NCBI GenBank assembly: GCA_004552725.1
Contig: SFNM01000031.1
Span: 1-19,305 of the forward strand
Source: Bacteroidales bacterium
GTDB taxonomy: Bacteria; Bacteroidota; Bacteroidia; Bacteroidales; Muribaculaceae
DNA: 19,305 nucleotides
Direction: 5' to 3'
This document shows, piece after piece, positions 7,564-14,436 of this stretch (the first letter of the stretch is position 1; each line of letters starts with the position of its first letter). Below the pieces are notes generated by a model, which made no database searches, was not told where the DNA came from, and saw only the letters and a program-made list of their open reading frames with translations. The position numbers were made by a program, and so were the translations under genes.

Positions 7564-9054
7564 ATGGCACATCATATTTCCTCGCAATGGCTCACAATCG
7601 ACCGTGTGAGCCAAATCCTCAACGAAGGCATCAAACTCGACCTCAGCGATGATGCCGTAGAACGCATCACCCGCTGCCGTCAATACCTCGACCAAAAGAT
7701 GGAAACAACCACCGAACCCATCTACGGCATCACCACAGGCTTCGGTTCGCTGTGCAATATTTCCATCGACCGCGACCAACTCGCCACGCTCCAACGCAAC
7801 CTCGTCATGTCGCACGCTTGCAGCATCGGCGAACGCGTGCCCGCCGACATCGTCCGCCTTATGTTGCTACTCAAAATCCAATCGCTCAGTTACGGCAACT
7901 CTGGCGTGCAACTCGTTACCGTTCAACGCCTTATCGACTTCTTCAACCACGATATTCTGCCCAAAGTGTGCCAACAAGGCTCATTAGGCGCCTCCGGCGA
8001 CCTCGCCCCTTTGGCCAACCTCTCGTTGCCGTTGCTTGGTCTTGGTGAAGTGGAATACAAAGGCCAACTGCGCCCCTCGGCAGAAGTCCTCGCCGAGATG
8101 GGTTGGGAGCCCATCTCGCTCCAATCCAAGGAAGGCCTCGCACTGCTCAACGGCACTCAATTTATGAGCGCTTACGGCGTGTGGAGCATCATCAAAGCCC
8201 GTCGCCTCAGCCGATTGGCCGACCTCATCGGTGCCCTCTCGCTCGACGCTTTCGACGGCCGCATCGAGCCGTTCTGCGACCCCGTCAACACCGTGCGCAA
8301 CCACACCGGCCAAGTCGACACAGCCCGCGCCGTGCGCCGTCATCTCACAGGTAGTCAGATAGTTGCACAACCCAAGCAACACGTCCAAGACCCCTACTCT
8401 TTCCGTTGCATGCCCCAAGTACACGGTGCAGCCAAGGACACACTCTCTTACGTCACCCGCATCCTCGAAGAGGAAATCAACGCACCCACCGACAACCCCA
8501 CCGTGTTCCCCGAACTCGATATGGTGGTATCGGCCGGCAACTTCCACGGCGAACCAATCGCACTGCCCATGGACTTCCTCGCCGTAGCCCTCGCCGAACT
8601 CGGCAACATCTCCGAACGCCGCGTTTACTGTCTCATCAGCGGCAAACGCAACCTGCCATCGTTCCTCGTAGCCAAACCCGGCCTCAACAGCGGCTTCATG
8701 ATTCCACAATACGCCGCCGCATCAATCGTCAGCCAATCCAAAGGCCTCTGCTGGCCCGCCAGCTGCGACTCAATTCCCTCGTCGCAAGGCCAAGAAGACC
8801 ATGTGTCGATGGGCTCTAATGCCGCCACAAAACTCTATCGCGTTGCACTCAACACCGAGCGCGTGCTCGCCATCGAACTCTTCAACGCCGCTCAAGCACT
8901 CGAATTCCGCCGCCCGCTGCGTTCGTCAGAAGAAATCGAAGACCTTGTGGGTCGCTATCGTCGCGTCGTCCCCTTCATCGACAACGACACCGTGATGTAT
9001 CCCCTCATTGAAAAATCCATCGAATTCATCCGCAATGAAAAAATTGCTGATTAA
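7564..9054 (+). CDS. hutH: Histidine ammonia-lyase
   Basis: First step of the pathway: removes ammonia from L-histidine to give trans-urocanate. It has 496 residues; the family is usually about 500-510. The Ala143-Ser144-Gly145 triad in GSLGASGDLAPL cyclises on its own to form the MIO cofactor and matches residues 142-144 of the Pseudomonas putida enzyme. Tyr54 in YGITTGFG corresponds to its catalytic Tyr53. Other conserved parts are QDPYSFRCMPQVHGA, TDNPTVF and SSQGQEDHVSMG. The Asn-Gly-Thr-Gln segment LLNGTQFMSAY marks it as an aromatic amino-acid lyase, and the operon settles the substrate as histidine. The last 20 bases overlap hutI. It is a cytoplasmic tetramer in the known family. Confidence 0.96.
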   Translation: MAHHISSQWLTIDRVSQILNEGIKLDLSDDAVERITRCRQYLDQKMETTTEPIYGITTGFGSLCNISIDRDQLATLQRNLVMSHACSIGERVPADIVRLMLLLKIQSLSYGNSGVQLVTVQRLIDFFNHDILPKVCQQGSLGASGDLAPLANLSLPLLGLGEVEYKGQLRPSAEVLAEMGWEPISLQSKEGLALLNGTQFMSAYGVWSIIKARRLSRLADLIGALSLDAFDGRIEPFCDPVNTVRNHTGQVDTARAVRRHLTGSQIVAQPKQHVQDPYSFRCMPQVHGAAKDTLSYVTRILEEEINAPTDNPTVFPELDMVVSAGNFHGEPIALPMDFLAVALAELGNISERRVYCLISGKRNLPSFLVAKPGLNSGFMIPQYAAASIVSQSKGLCWPASCDSIPSSQGQEDHVSMGSNAATKLYRVALNTERVLAIELFNAAQALEFRRPLRSSEEIEDLVGRYRRVVPFIDNDTVMYPLIEKSIEFIRNEKIAD

Positions 9055-10285
9055 AAATATCGGACTGCTCCAAGGCTGCTCCCTGCACGGCGACAAACCG
9101 TTGCGCGGAGCCGCTTTGGCCACCGTAGAATCCATCGCCAACGCATACCTCGCCACCGACGGCGAACGCATCGCCTCCTTCGGCGAAATGGCTGCCTGTC
9201 CCCCGGAATGTGACTTCCATCAAGTGATTGACGCTCAAGGCGGTATCGTTCACCCCGCGTTCTGCGACTCCCACACCCACATCGTCTACGCCGGCTCGCG
9301 CGAAGGCGAATTCCTCGACAAAATCAACGGCCTATCCTACGAAGAAATCGCACGCCGCGGCGGTGGCATCCTCAACTCCGCCGACCGCCTCCACGACTCC
9401 TCGGAGGAAGACCTCACCGCCGCTGCGCATCGCCGCCTGCGCATCGCTGCAGCACTCGGCACCGGCGCCATCGAAATCAAATCGGGCTACGGCCTCACAC
9501 TCGACGATGAACTCAAAATGCTCCGAGTCATCGCTCGCCTGCGCAATGAAATGCCACAGATGGAAATCCGCGCCACATTCCTCGGTGCACACGCTGTGGG
9601 CCGCGCATTCACGGGCCGACAAAGTGAATACGTCGACCACATCATAAATGATATGTTGCCCGCTGTCGCCAACCAAGGCATCGCACAATTCGCCGACGTA
9701 TTCTGCGACAAAGGCTTCTTCACCGTCGACGAAACCGACCGCATCCTCCGCGCCGCCGCGCCCCTGGGCCTGCTCCCCAAAATCCACGCCAACGAGCTCG
9801 ACTGCTCCGGCGGCGTGCAAATCGGCATCGCCCACGGCGCACTCTCCGTCGACCACCTCGAACGCATCGGCCAAGCCGAAATCGACGCCCTCGCCGCATC
9901 CGACACCGTCGCCACCATGCTCCCCGGCGCATCATTCTTCCTCGGCATGCCCTACGGTCCCGCACGCGCCGCCGCTGCCGGCGGTTGCATCGTGGCCCTC
10001 GCCTCCGACTGGAATCCCGGCTCGTCGCCCTCCGGCTCCATGCCGATGGTACGCGCACTCGGCTCAATCAAGATGAAGCTCACCCCCGACCAAACCCTCA
10101 ACGCCACCACCATCAACGGAGCCGCCGCCATGGGCCTCACCTCCACCATGGGCACCATCACCCCAGGCAAATACGCCTCCATAGTCATCTACCGCCCCGA
10201 AATCACCAACCCCGCCTACATCCCCTACGCCTACACCGAGCCCCTCATCCAACAAGTCCTCCTCAAAGCCCAACCCCAACTCTAA
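9035..10285 (+). CDS. hutI: Imidazolonepropionase
   Basis: Third step: opens the ring of 4-imidazolone-5-propionate to give N-formimino-L-glutamate. It is a metal-dependent amidohydrolase. The metal-binding His80-x-His82 lies in DSHTHIVYAGSREGEF; other family segments are RGGGIL, EIKSGYGL, FLGAHAV, HANELDCSGG and ALASDWNPGSSPSGSMP. I place the start at ATG 9035 (MKKLLIKNIG), giving 416 residues, close to the usual 405-415. A start at 9008 in the same frame would add nine residues (MKNPSNSSA) that do not look like the family and lie deep inside hutH. With 9035 the overlap with hutH is 20 bases, which suggests translational coupling. It is the last gene of the operon. Confidence 0.93.
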   Translation: MKKLLIKNIGLLQGCSLHGDKPLRGAALATVESIANAYLATDGERIASFGEMAACPPECDFHQVIDAQGGIVHPAFCDSHTHIVYAGSREGEFLDKINGLSYEEIARRGGGILNSADRLHDSSEEDLTAAAHRRLRIAAALGTGAIEIKSGYGLTLDDELKMLRVIARLRNEMPQMEIRATFLGAHAVGRAFTGRQSEYVDHIINDMLPAVANQGIAQFADVFCDKGFFTVDETDRILRAAAPLGLLPKIHANELDCSGGVQIGIAHGALSVDHLERIGQAEIDALAASDTVATMLPGASFFLGMPYGPARAAAAGGCIVALASDWNPGSSPSGSMPMVRALGSIKMKLTPDQTLNATTINGAAAMGLTSTMGTITPGKYASIVIYRPEITNPAYIPYAYTEPLIQQVLLKAQPQL

Positions 10286-10305
10286 CCCCCACCCCCATAC
10301 CCCCC

Positions 10306-10332
10306 AAAAAGCAGGCCCCGCCTGCTTTTTTT
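10306..10332. terminator. Rho-independent terminator after hutI, possibly two-way
   Basis: A perfect 6-bp stem GCAGGC (10311-10316) / GCCTGC (10320-10325) with loop CCC is followed by seven Ts. Five As precede it, giving a T-run on the other strand as well. It can end the hut transcript from the left and the 10368-11786 transcript from the right. Confidence 0.85.
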
Positions 10333-10367
10333 ATTTCCCTCCGCCGAGCTGTGCGGAAGGGCGGGGG

Positions 10368-10790
10368 CTATCTTTCTATGATGGTGGGGAAGCGTTTCCA
10401 GTTTGGGTCGGCGGCAAAGGCGGCTTTGCTTCCGGAGGGGACTACCAGGACGATCGGTTTTTTGTATACGCCTTCGCGCAGGCACCAGAAGGCTTCTTTA
10501 TGGATTGAGATGGGTTGGTGGAAGTTGACTATTACCGTGTCTAATCCTCTACATTCTGCAAATGCGGATTCTCCAATCCATTGCAGGCCGGCCGGGAGCT
10601 CGATGGTTCTGAGGTGATTGCATTCATAGAAGGCATACCTATATATTTTCTGCAAGCTGTCGGGGAATTCGATTTTGGAGATTGTGCTGCGGAAGAATGA
10701 ATAGGGTCCGATGATTTTCGCTCCGGGGATTAGGCACTCGTCCAAGTGTATGCCCATTATGATCACCAACAGGTAAATTAGTTTTTTCAC
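10368..10790 (-). CDS. Small BspA-like leucine-rich repeat protein
   Basis: A 140-residue protein with LRR_5 (BspA/Treponema pallidum-type) repeats: IIGPYSFFRSTISKIEFPDS, then IYRYAFYECNHLRTIELPAG, then IGESAFAECRGLDTVIV. The C-terminus VPSGSKAAFAADPNWKRFPT is the capping segment usual for Bacteroidales BspA-like surface proteins. The start is a GTG at 10790 (reads MKKLIYLLVIIMGI), a short hydrophobic signal-like stretch with no clean cleavage site. It is far smaller than typical family members, so it may be a reduced adhesin-like protein or a remnant of a larger one. It lies 36 bases downstream of the hemerythrin-LuxR gene on the same strand and may share its transcript. Confidence 0.65.
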   Translation of the reverse strand: MKKLIYLLVIIMGIHLDECLIPGAKIIGPYSFFRSTISKIEFPDSLQKIYRYAFYECNHLRTIELPAGLQWIGESAFAECRGLDTVIVNFHQPISIHKEAFWCLREGVYKKPIVLVVPSGSKAAFAADPNWKRFPTIIER

Positions 10791-10826
10791 TGGCGGGGGG
10801 TGTTTGGGCTGGTTTTGGGGAAGAGG

Positions 10827-11786
10827 TTAGAGTTTGATTTGGTCGATGGTTACCAGCTTGTTGACCACGGCGAAGACAGCCATGGCGGCGGTGGAGTGGA
10901 TATTGAGTTTGGCGGCGATGTTGCGGCGGTGGGTGGTGATGGTATGCACGGAAAGACATAGTCGGTCGGCTATCTCCTTGTTGCTAAGGCCGCAAGCCAC
11001 CATGGCAACCACTTCGCGCTCGCGTTGCGATAGCATTTCCAAGCGTTGAGCGGCCAGACGGTCGGCATCGGGCGCGGAGGCGGAGGTGGGGCGGTACTTA
11101 CCGGCGGCCACGAGCCGTTCCAACCGTGCCACCACAGGCACAAACAGGCGGTCCTCCAGTCGGCAGTGCATTTGTAAATCCGACTCGCAGTTGATAATAT
11201 CGAAGAGGGTAGAGTTGAGCAAGTCGCCGTTGGCACTTGGCACGAACCTAATAATAATATCCTTTAAATCAGTGAGTTTGGAGGAGATGGAGTCGTGGTG
11301 ACGGGCGAAGCGGTCGATGTTGTAGTCGTCGGGCAATTGGCCGGCCAAGAGGGTGTCGACGTAGCGGAACACTTGGCGGTCTTCGTAGTCCATGTGAGCG
11401 CGCACTTGAGCCACATAGTCGTCGAAGAATTTCATCACCACAAGGCCCACGCTGTCGGCGGCGGCATAGTCCACCACGGAGATAAGCTTTTGGCGAATCT
11501 GCGGGATGCAGAAGTTGAGGAAGTAGACGTGGGCGCCGCGCAGGTAGTCCATCAGCGCGCGGATGTCCACATCGCCTATGGCCACGGGGCGTGCGCTGGT
11601 GAAGTTGCACACGGCCAAGAACGTGCCGGTGTGCACCTTGCCGGCCCGGCACACCTCATCGACCGTGGCATTGCCGAAGCCCAGCGACAACCCGAATCGG
11701 CTCAGGGTCATCAATATCGACGAGTTGGCGTCTATCAAGTCGCGCAAGCGACTCTCAGCCTTAAACGAAAGCATATCTTGTGTCAT
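10827..11786 (-). CDS. Hemerythrin/RIC-like di-iron domain fused to LuxR DNA-binding domain
   Basis: A 319-residue one-component regulator candidate. Residues about 15-65 resemble the ScdA_N/DUF542 domain of iron-centre repair proteins, but the usual CysCys is replaced (GLSLGFGNATVDEVC). Residues about 72-226 are a hemerythrin-like four-helix bundle. Candidate di-iron ligands are His86 (RGAHVYF), His131 and Glu135 (AHMDYEDRQVF), His163 (FARHHDS), His207 and Glu211 (MHCRLEDRLFVP). The spacing nearly copies E. coli YtfE (84, 129, 133, 160, 204, 208 from memory). Residues about 250-319 are a LuxR helix-turn-helix: LSQREREVVAMVACGLSNKE, then LSVHTITTHRRNIAAKLNI. There is no receiver domain. I infer that binding or loss of iron, NO, O2 or peroxide at the di-iron site alters DNA binding. 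Targets are unknown; its own promoter, the downstream repeat protein and the divergent region are candidates. Confidence 0.85.
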   Translation of the reverse strand: MTQDMLSFKAESRLRDLIDANSSILMTLSRFGLSLGFGNATVDEVCRAGKVHTGTFLAVCNFTSARPVAIGDVDIRALMDYLRGAHVYFLNFCIPQIRQKLISVVDYAAADSVGLVVMKFFDDYVAQVRAHMDYEDRQVFRYVDTLLAGQLPDDYNIDRFARHHDSISSKLTDLKDIIIRFVPSANGDLLNSTLFDIINCESDLQMHCRLEDRLFVPVVARLERLVAAGKYRPTSASAPDADRLAAQRLEMLSQREREVVAMVACGLSNKEIADRLCLSVHTITTHRRNIAAKLNIHSTAAMAVFAVVNKLVTIDQIKL

Positions 11787-11823
11787 AGGTTTATCAAAAA
11801 CAAGAATCTACATATTTTGTGTG

Positions 11824-11854
11824 CAAATTTACTACATTTTTTTGCAATTACAAA
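11824..11854 (-). promoter_or_regulatory. Canonical Bacteroidetes promoter of the hemerythrin-LuxR gene, with inverted repeat
   Basis: On the minus strand TTTG (11851-11854) is followed by exactly 19 bases and TAAATTTG (11824-11831), a perfect match to TTTG-N19-TAnnTTTG. It lies 38 bases before the ATG at 11786. A 7-bp inverted repeat TGCAATT (11843-11849) / AATTGCA (11855-11861) straddles the -33 element, where a bound regulator would block or alter transcription. Confidence 0.75.
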
Positions 11855-11870
11855 AATTGCAGTAACCAAT

Positions 11871-11901
11871 TTTGCAGCCTGCCGCAGATTTGCTATCTTT
11901 A
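11871..11901 (+). promoter_or_regulatory. Possible divergent plus-strand promoter
   Basis: TTTG (11871-11874), 19 bases, then TATCTTTA (11894-11901), one mismatch from TAnnTTTG. It faces away from the hemerythrin-LuxR promoter and sits about 20 bases from it. A start near 11906-11908 would make the ATG at 11908 nearly leaderless. Confidence 0.45.
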
Positions 11902-11907
11902 CGAAAA

Positions 11908-12030
11908 ATGAACCTCACGCAGATTTTGGCAGAGGTGAAATCTGCACCATCAGCGGAGCCTTTTTGCAATTGCTTCGAGCTCCTGCTCGCCGCCCAATTA
12001 TGTATTATGCATTATGGCATTGCCGTTTGA
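11908..12030 (+). CDS. Possible 40-residue peptide, unidentified
   Basis: An open frame reads MNLTQILAEVKSAPSAEPFC and ends AAQLCIMHYGIAV before TGA. It is placed directly after a promoter-like sequence, which is the main reason to list it. It contains three Cys residues and a mildly hydrophobic second half. I do not recognise it, no ribosome site is visible (normal for Bacteroidales), and the frame is short enough to be chance. It could also be the remnant of a longer gene. Confidence 0.25.
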   Translation: MNLTQILAEVKSAPSAEPFCNCFELLLAAQLCIMHYGIAV

Positions 12031-12049
12031 AATTTTTTTGCTAACTTTG
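12019..12049 (+). promoter_or_regulatory. Promoter of the thiamine-uptake operon
   Basis: ATTG (12019-12022, three of four matches to TTTG), 19 bases, then TAACTTTG (12042-12049). The predicted start near 12054 leaves a leader of about 140 bases that contains the riboswitch. Confidence 0.65.
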
Positions 12050-12059
12050 CGGCGGTTTT

Positions 12060-12073
12060 CGGGCCTTGGCCCG
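12060..12073 (+). other. Short GC-rich hairpin at the 5' end of the thiamine leader
   Basis: CGGGCC (12060-12065) and GGCCCG (12068-12073) are perfectly complementary with TT between (in practice a 5-bp stem with a four-base loop). It would begin only a few bases after the predicted transcription start and precedes the riboswitch by about 30 bases. It may shield the mRNA 5' end. Confidence 0.45.
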
Positions 12074-12101
12074 TTGCCATGAGATCTTTATTACATATTA
12101 T

Positions 12102-12185
12102 TAGGGGTGCGCCGCGTAAATCACTGCCGCGGAGCTGAGATTATACCCTTTGAACCTGAACAGGTTAGAACCTGCGTAGTGAAAT
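12102..12185 (+). ncRNA. TPP riboswitch (THI element)
   Basis: The conserved core is present in order: GGGGTGC (12104-12110), GCTGAGA (12134-12140), ACCCTTTGAACCTG (12145-12158), CAGGTT, then CCTGCGTAGTGAAA (12171-12184). The variable arm between GGGGTGC and GCTGAGA contains CCGC/GCGG pairing typical of the optional P3a extension. It binds thiamine pyrophosphate. The core ends about ten bases before the ATG at 12195 and no T-run terminator follows it, so ligand binding probably blocks translation initiation rather than causing termination. Expected outcome: operon off when TPP is plentiful. Confidence 0.93.
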
Positions 12186-12194
12186 TTTGTCAAA

Positions 12195-14429
12195 ATGAAG
12201 CACCAACTTCGCTTTGGCGCAGCCGCTATTGTGGCGGCTTTGCCTGTGTGTGGCTTCGCCGCTGATAATTCAGCGCAAGCCGACTCTGTAATCAACCTTG
12301 AAGAGGTGGTGGCTGTGGCCAACCGTGCCAGCGCCACAACCCCCGTGGCCTTCACCAACTTCTCTTTCCAAGAGATTCAACAACAGAACGATGGCCGCGA
12401 CATTCCGTTCCTCATCGGCCAAATGCCCTCAATCGTGACCACCGGCGATGCCGGCGGCGGCATCGGCTACAGCGGCATCCGCGTGCGCGGCACCGACGCT
12501 TCGCGCATCAACATCACCGCCAACGGTGTGCCCATCAACGATTCTGAAAGTCACAATGTGTACTGGGTGAACATGCCCGACTTGGCTTCGTCGTTGCGCG
12601 ACATCCAAGTGCAACGCGGTGCCGGCACTTCGACCAACGGCGCCGGCGCTTTCGGCGCGAGCATCAACATGCTCACCGACGCTCCCTCCTACGACCGCGG
12701 CGCTATGGTGAGCGCTTCTTACGGCTCTTACAACACTAACCGCCAAACCGTGAAAGTGGCTTCCGGCTTGTTCAACGACCACTGGAGCGTTGACGCCCGC
12801 TTCAGCCACATCGGTTCCGACGGCTACATCGACCGTGCTTTCTCCGAACTTTGGAGCTATATGGGCCAACTCGCTTACACCTCGGCCAACACCCAAGTGC
12901 GCCTGCTCGCTTTCGGCGGCAAAGAGCGCACCTACATGGCTTGGGACTACGCTTCCTTGGACGATATGGCTGAATTCGGCCGCACTTACAACCCCTGCGG
13001 CGAATACACTGCCGCCGACGGCTCCACCGCCTACTACGATGACCAGTGCGACAACTTCGTGCAGCACCACCTCCAACTCCTTGCCGCTCAGAGCCTTGGC
13101 CGCGGCTGGCGTTTGAACCTCGCTCTCCACTACACCAAAGGCGACGGCTACTACGAACAATACAAAACCGGTCGCACCTTGGTGGAATACGGCCTGCAAC
13201 CCTTCTATGATGCCGACGGCAACAAGGTGAAGAAATCCGACCTCATCCGCCTGAAATTCAACGACAACGACTTCGGCGGCGGTATCTTCAACTTCAACTA
13301 CGAAGGCTCCAACCTCCGCGCCGTAATCGGCGGCGGCCTCAACTGGCACCGCGGCAACCACTTCGGCGAAATCCAATGGGTGCGCAACTACGTAGGCGCC
13401 CTCGACGCTCACCAACGCTACTACGACAACGTCGGCCGCAAGTTCGATTCTAACATCTTCGCCCGTGCCGACTACTCCTTCGGCTCCGGCTTCACCGCAT
13501 ACGCCGATATGCAGGTGCGCCACATCGACTACTCCATCCGCGGCGTCAGCGACAACTACGACTACAACATCGAAGGCCCCGCCCAACTCGACGTTGACGA
13601 GAACTACACCTTCTTCAACCCCAAAGCCGGTTTGACCTGGATGCAAGGCGGCCACCGCGCCTACGCTTCGTTCAGCGTGGCCCACAAAGAACCCGTGCGC
13701 GATAACTTCACCGACGGCGACCCCGACAAGTACCCCTCGGCCGAACGCCTCTTCGACTACGAACTCGGTTACTCCTACTCCAACAACCTCTTCACCGTGG
13801 GCGCCGGCCTCTACTTTATGGACTACAAAGACCAACTCGTGGTCACCGGTCAACTCTCCGACACCGGTAACCCCCTGAGCGTCAACATCCCCGACAGCTA
13901 CCGTGCCGGTATCGAATTGCAAGCCCAAGTGCGTCCCGTCACCTGGTTCGACTGGACCTTCAACGCCACCTTCTCGCGCAACCGCATCAAAGACTTCGTG
14001 GAATACATCTATGAAAATGAATGGGCCAACCCCATCACCTTCGACCGCGGCGACACCCCCATCGCCTTCTCGCCCGACGTAATCCTCAACACCGCCTTCA
14101 ACTTCCACGTAGCCGACTTCGATGCGTCGCTCTCCGGCCAATTCGTGTCTGAACAATACATGAACAACGCCAAGACTGAAGAAGCCAAACTCGACTCCTA
14201 CTTCGTGAGCAACCTGCGCTTGGGCTACACCTTCCGCAACATTCCCTCGGTGAAAGCACTCCGCCTGGGTGTGACCGTCTACAACCTCTTCAACGAGAAG
14301 TACTTCAACAACGGTTATGCCGGTGCCGGCTACTACAAGGATGGCGACGAGAACGTAATCTACCGCTACGCCGGTTATGCCGCTCAAGCGCCCACCAACG
14401 TTCTTGCCACCGTAACACTCACATTCTAA
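12195..14429 (+). CDS. TonB-dependent outer-membrane receptor for thiamine
   Basis: A 744-residue outer-membrane receptor that would import thiamine or a thiamine derivative with energy from TonB. Signal peptide MKHQLRFGAAAIVAALPV ends near Gly-Phe-Ala22. A TonB-box-like LEEVVAVA follows (about 35-42). The plug covers about 45-160, with PFLIGQMPSIVTTGDAGGG, GIRVRGTDASRINITANG, VYWVNMPDLASSLRDIQVQR and GAGTSTNGAGAFGASINM. The rest is a beta barrel rich in aromatic residues ending LATVTLTF with the usual terminal Phe. The substrate is inferred from the TPP riboswitch and the following PnuT, the arrangement known in Bacteroides thetaiotaomicron (BT2390 and pnuT). The start ATG is ten bases past the riboswitch core. 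Ends seven bases before pnuT. Confidence 0.9.
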   Translation: MKHQLRFGAAAIVAALPVCGFAADNSAQADSVINLEEVVAVANRASATTPVAFTNFSFQEIQQQNDGRDIPFLIGQMPSIVTTGDAGGGIGYSGIRVRGTDASRINITANGVPINDSESHNVYWVNMPDLASSLRDIQVQRGAGTSTNGAGAFGASINMLTDAPSYDRGAMVSASYGSYNTNRQTVKVASGLFNDHWSVDARFSHIGSDGYIDRAFSELWSYMGQLAYTSANTQVRLLAFGGKERTYMAWDYASLDDMAEFGRTYNPCGEYTAADGSTAYYDDQCDNFVQHHLQLLAAQSLGRGWRLNLALHYTKGDGYYEQYKTGRTLVEYGLQPFYDADGNKVKKSDLIRLKFNDNDFGGGIFNFNYEGSNLRAVIGGGLNWHRGNHFGEIQWVRNYVGALDAHQRYYDNVGRKFDSNIFARADYSFGSGFTAYADMQVRHIDYSIRGVSDNYDYNIEGPAQLDVDENYTFFNPKAGLTWMQGGHRAYASFSVAHKEPVRDNFTDGDPDKYPSAERLFDYELGYSYSNNLFTVGAGLYFMDYKDQLVVTGQLSDTGNPLSVNIPDSYRAGIELQAQVRPVTWFDWTFNATFSRNRIKDFVEYIYENEWANPITFDRGDTPIAFSPDVILNTAFNFHVADFDASLSGQFVSEQYMNNAKTEEAKLDSYFVSNLRLGYTFRNIPSVKALRLGVTVYNLFNEKYFNNGYAGAGYYKDGDENVIYRYAGYAAQAPTNVLATVTLTF

Positions 14430-14436
14430 ACCGGTT

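Larger units (their letters stand above)
11787..12194. other. Regulatory region between hemerythrin-LuxR and the thiamine operon
   Basis: These 408 bases hold, in order: the leftward hemerythrin-LuxR promoter and inverted repeat, a possible rightward promoter with a 40-codon frame, the rightward thiamine promoter, a leader hairpin and the TPP riboswitch. The motif AATTGCAG (11855-11862) recurs loosely as AATTTTGCAG (11868-11877), as if two related binding sites lay side by side. Confidence 0.5.

Noticed and set aside
9008..9034. An upstream ATG for hutI
   Set aside because: It would deepen the overlap with hutH to 47 bases and adds residues unlike the family; ATG 9035 fits better.
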